Assembly: GCA_021200395.1 (NCBI GenBank)
Contig: JAJQGQ010000022.1
Coordinates: 1 to 8,762 of the forward strand
Origin: Erysipelotrichaceae bacterium
GTDB lineage: Bacteria > Bacillota_I > Bacilli_A > Erysipelotrichales > Coprobacillaceae
Reading direction: 5' to 3'
Length of the DNA: 8,762 bases
A model generated the notes under the pieces. It was given only the letters and a program-made list of their open reading frames with translations, made no database searches and was not told the DNA's origin. Position numbers and translations under genes: made by a program. This document shows, in pieces, positions 6,292 to 8,762 of this stretch. Each line of letters opens with the position of its first letter. Position 1 is the first letter of the stretch.

Positions 6292-8762
6292 ATGGAAGAA
6301 AGAGGAATTAAAAAGAGAACACTGACATCTGAAATGAAGCAATCTTTTATTAATTATGCGATGTCAGTTATTGTTCAAAGAGCTTTACCTGATGTAAGAG
6401 ATGGTTTAAAACCAGTACAAAGAAGAATTGTATATGGTATGAATGAATTAGGATGCCATAGTGATAAACCTTATAAGAAGTCTGCTCGTATTGTTGGGGA
6501 AGTTATGGGTAAATATCATCCTCATGGAGATACTTCTATTTATGATGCTTTGGTTAGAATGGCACAGGATTTTAGTTATCGTTATATGTTGGTTGATGGT
6601 CATGGTAACTTTGGTTCTATTGATGGTGATGGGGCAGCTGCCCAACGTTATACAGAAGCGAGAATGTCAAAGATTTCTATGGAATTAGTTAGAGATATTA
6701 ACAAAGATACAGTTAATTTTGTACCTAACTATGATGGTGAAGAAAGAGAACCAGAAGTATTGCCATCACGTATTCCAAATCTATTAATTAATGGCACTAC
6801 TGGTATTGCGGTAGGTATGGCTACAAATATACCACCGCATAATTTAGGTGAAGTTATAGATGCTGTCATTGCAGTTGCTCATAATCCTGATATTACAATT
6901 GTGGAACTTATGGATAATTATATTCAAGGTCCTGATTTTCCTACGGGTGCTTATATATTAGGTAAATCAGCTATTAAAAAAGCTTATGAAACAGGTAATG
7001 GACTCATTGTCATGCGTGCTAAAACGCATATTGAAGATATTCATGGTGGAAAAAAAGCTATTGTTGCAACAGAAATACCATATATGGTTAATAAAGCTAG
7101 ATTGATTCAAAAAATAGCTGAAAATGTTAAAGAGAAAAGAATTGAAGGTATTACAGCTGTTAATGATGAATCTAGTAGAGAGGGTATTAGAGTAGTTATA
7201 GAATTAAGAAAAGATGTTCAACCTGAAGTTATTTTAAATCAATTATATAAATTAACAGCATTACAAACAACTTTTGGTGTTAATTCTATCGCTTTAGTGA
7301 ATAATGAACCAAAAACATTATCACTCAAAGAAATGATTCAATACTATTTACAACATCAAGAAGAAGTCATCAGTAGAAGAGTTAAATATGATTTAAAGAA
7401 AGCTGAAGATAGAGCTCATATCTTAGAAGGTTTAAAAAGAGCTATTGATCAAATTGATGCTATTATTGCTTTAATTCGTACTTCTCGTACAACAGAAATC
7501 ATCCAACAAAGATTAATGGATGAATTTGATATGTCTGAAAGACAAGCAAAAGCTATTAGAGAGATGCAATTACAGCGTTTGGCTGGTTTGGAAAGAGAAA
7601 AGATTGAAAATGAATTAAATGGTTTATTAGAAACAATTGCTGATTTAAAAGATATCTTAGCTCATGAAGAAAGAATATTACAAATAATTGAAGAAGAATT
7701 ATTAGAAATTAAGAGTAAATATGCTGATGAAAGAAGAACAGAAATCATTCAAGGTGCTTTTGATATTGAAGATGAAGATCTTATTCCAGTTGAAGATGTT
7801 ATTATATCTCTAACAACTAATGGTTATATCAAACGTTTACCTGTAGATACTTATAAATCTCAAAATAGAGGTGGTAGAGGTATTATTGGTATGACAACCA
7901 ATGAAGATGATCTTGTTTATTCTATGACATCCATGTCTACACATGATGATATTTTATTCTTTACAAATTTAGGTAGAGTTTATCGATTAAAAGGTTATAA
8001 CATTCCTGAATATGGTAGAACAGCTAAAGGATTACCAGTAGTTAATCTATTAAATATTGATAAACATGAATATGTTAAAGCTATGATACCTATTGATAAT
8101 TCTAAAATTCAAGAAAATATAGAAGATGATGAATTATACTTAATGTTTGTAACTAAGAAAGGTATAATTAAGAAAACTAATATTGATGAATATAGACGTA
8201 TTTCTAAATCAGGTAAGTATGCTTTAAAATTAAATGAAGATGATGAACTTGTAGATGTTAAGATATGTTCTGATAATGATGAAATTTTCTTAGCGTCTTC
8301 ACTTGGTAAAGTTGTAAGATTTAAAGCATCTGATGTTAGATCAATGGGTAGAGTTTCTACTGGTGTTAGAGGTATGAAAGTCAATGAAGGTGAAGTCATT
8401 GGTGTGACAACAAACTATGAAGGTAAGAATATCATGACTATATCAGAATATGGTTATGGTAAAATGTCACCAATTGATCAATTTAGATTATCACATCGTG
8501 GTAGCCAAGGTGTTAAAGCCATTAATACAACAGAAAAGACTGGTAATTTAGTTGCTATTAAAGCTGTTAATGGTGACGAAGATCTGATGATTATGACAAG
8601 TGAAGGTGTTGTGATAAGAATACCTATGGAACAAGTTAAGGTTGCCGGTCGTGCTACTATAGGTGTTAGACTTATTAGAGTAGCTGAAGGTTCAGTTGTA
8701 TCTAATGTAGAAGTGGTAGCTAAAAATGTTGAAGAGCCAGAAGAAACAACAGAAGAAATACA
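6292..8762 (+). CDS. gyrA: DNA gyrase subunit A, C-terminus cut by the window edge
   Basis: GyrA is the DNA breakage-reunion and wrapping subunit. 823 codons are visible with no stop; Firmicute GyrA proteins are often 820-890 residues, so little is missing. The N-terminal winged-helix and tower region contains ALPDVRDGLKPVQRR (31-45), the quinolone-determining YHPHGDTSIYD (75-85), and catalytic Tyr120 in AAAQRYTEAR. A long coiled-coil arm spans about 355-485. The C-terminal DNA-wrapping pinwheel (about 495-810) contains the GyrA box QNRGGRG (524-530). Acidic residues from about 813 start the usual variable tail. The position equal to E. coli Ser83 is Thr81 and the Asp87 equivalent is Asp85, so no common quinolone-resistance change is seen. 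Start ATG 6292 has AGGAGG 6 bases upstream. ParC is excluded by the complete pinwheel with a GyrA box and by the gyrB neighbour. Confidence 0.97.
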   Translation, partial: MEERGIKKRTLTSEMKQSFINYAMSVIVQRALPDVRDGLKPVQRRIVYGMNELGCHSDKPYKKSARIVGEVMGKYHPHGDTSIYDALVRMAQDFSYRYMLVDGHGNFGSIDGDGAAAQRYTEARMSKISMELVRDINKDTVNFVPNYDGEEREPEVLPSRIPNLLINGTTGIAVGMATNIPPHNLGEVIDAVIAVAHNPDITIVELMDNYIQGPDFPTGAYILGKSAIKKAYETGNGLIVMRAKTHIEDIHGGKKAIVATEIPYMVNKARLIQKIAENVKEKRIEGITAVNDESSREGIRVVIELRKDVQPEVILNQLYKLTALQTTFGVNSIALVNNEPKTLSLKEMIQYYLQHQEEVISRRVKYDLKKAEDRAHILEGLKRAIDQIDAIIALIRTSRTTEIIQQRLMDEFDMSERQAKAIREMQLQRLAGLEREKIENELNGLLETIADLKDILAHEERILQIIEEELLEIKSKYADERRTEIIQGAFDIEDEDLIPVEDVIISLTTNGYIKRLPVDTYKSQNRGGRGIIGMTTNEDDLVYSMTSMSTHDDILFFTNLGRVYRLKGYNIPEYGRTAKGLPVVNLLNIDKHEYVKAMIPIDNSKIQENIEDDELYLMFVTKKGIIKKTNIDEYRRISKSGKYALKLNEDDELVDVKICSDNDEIFLASSLGKVVRFKASDVRSMGRVSTGVRGMKVNEGEVIGVTTNYEGKNIMTISEYGYGKMSPIDQFRLSHRGSQGVKAINTTEKTGNLVAIKAVNGDEDLMIMTSEGVVIRIPMEQVKVAGRATIGVRLIRVAEGSVVSNVEVVAKNVEEPEETTEEI

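Noticed and set aside
6448..6688. Short open frames on both strands inside gyrA
   Set aside because: They overlap the conserved active-site region of gyrA in other frames, and their translations have the hydrophobic or Ile/Met-rich look of shifted-frame readings.
8109..8399. Minus-strand open frame of 96 codons inside gyrA
   Set aside because: Serine- and leucine-rich antisense reading of the gyrA pinwheel; no ribosome binding site and no terminator.

Overview
The window looks like a chromosomal segment of an AT-rich, low-GC Gram-positive bacterium (Firmicutes in the broad sense). The evidence is strong purine-rich Shine-Dalgarno sites, TATAAT promoters, short or overlapping gene junctions, and the yaaA-recF-gyrB-gyrA order known from Bacillus and its relatives. 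Tryptophan is encoded by TGG and stops are TAA and TAG, so nothing suggests a mycoplasma-type code. A gut Erysipelotrichia/Coprobacillus-like lineage is my guess from composition and protein style; the sequence alone does not prove it.

Left part, minus strand (1-2842): a complete P-type Mg2+-importing ATPase (mgtA). It is followed 14 bases downstream by a second gene with a strong ribosome binding site, of which only the first 64 codons are in the window. I do not recognise that second gene. The two probably form an operon transcribed leftward.

Middle (2843-3052): a 210-base divergent regulatory region. It holds an extended -10 promoter for mgtA overlapped by a perfect 14-bp palindrome. Two direct copies of an 8-mer spaced by exactly 11 bp lie further upstream of mgtA, followed by a 17-bp dyad. 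Next is a 20-bp stem-loop that pairs fully only as plus-strand RNA, and last comes an extended -10 promoter for the rightward operon.

Right part, plus strand (3053-8762): yaaA (S4-domain RNA-binding protein), recF, gyrB and gyrA, packed with an 11-bp overlap, a zero-base junction and a 10-base gap. Together they encode a recombination/replication-repair ATPase and both subunits of DNA gyrase. gyrA runs off the right edge close to its expected C-terminus. In Bacillus-type genomes this cluster normally follows dnaA-dnaN beside oriC; here mgtA sits directly upstream instead.

Most of the window is well-known housekeeping machinery. I found no clear undescribed system. The parts that most merit a second look are the mgtA/yaaA intergenic region, especially the strand-specific hairpin and the 11-bp-spaced repeats, and the unidentified gene downstream of mgtA.
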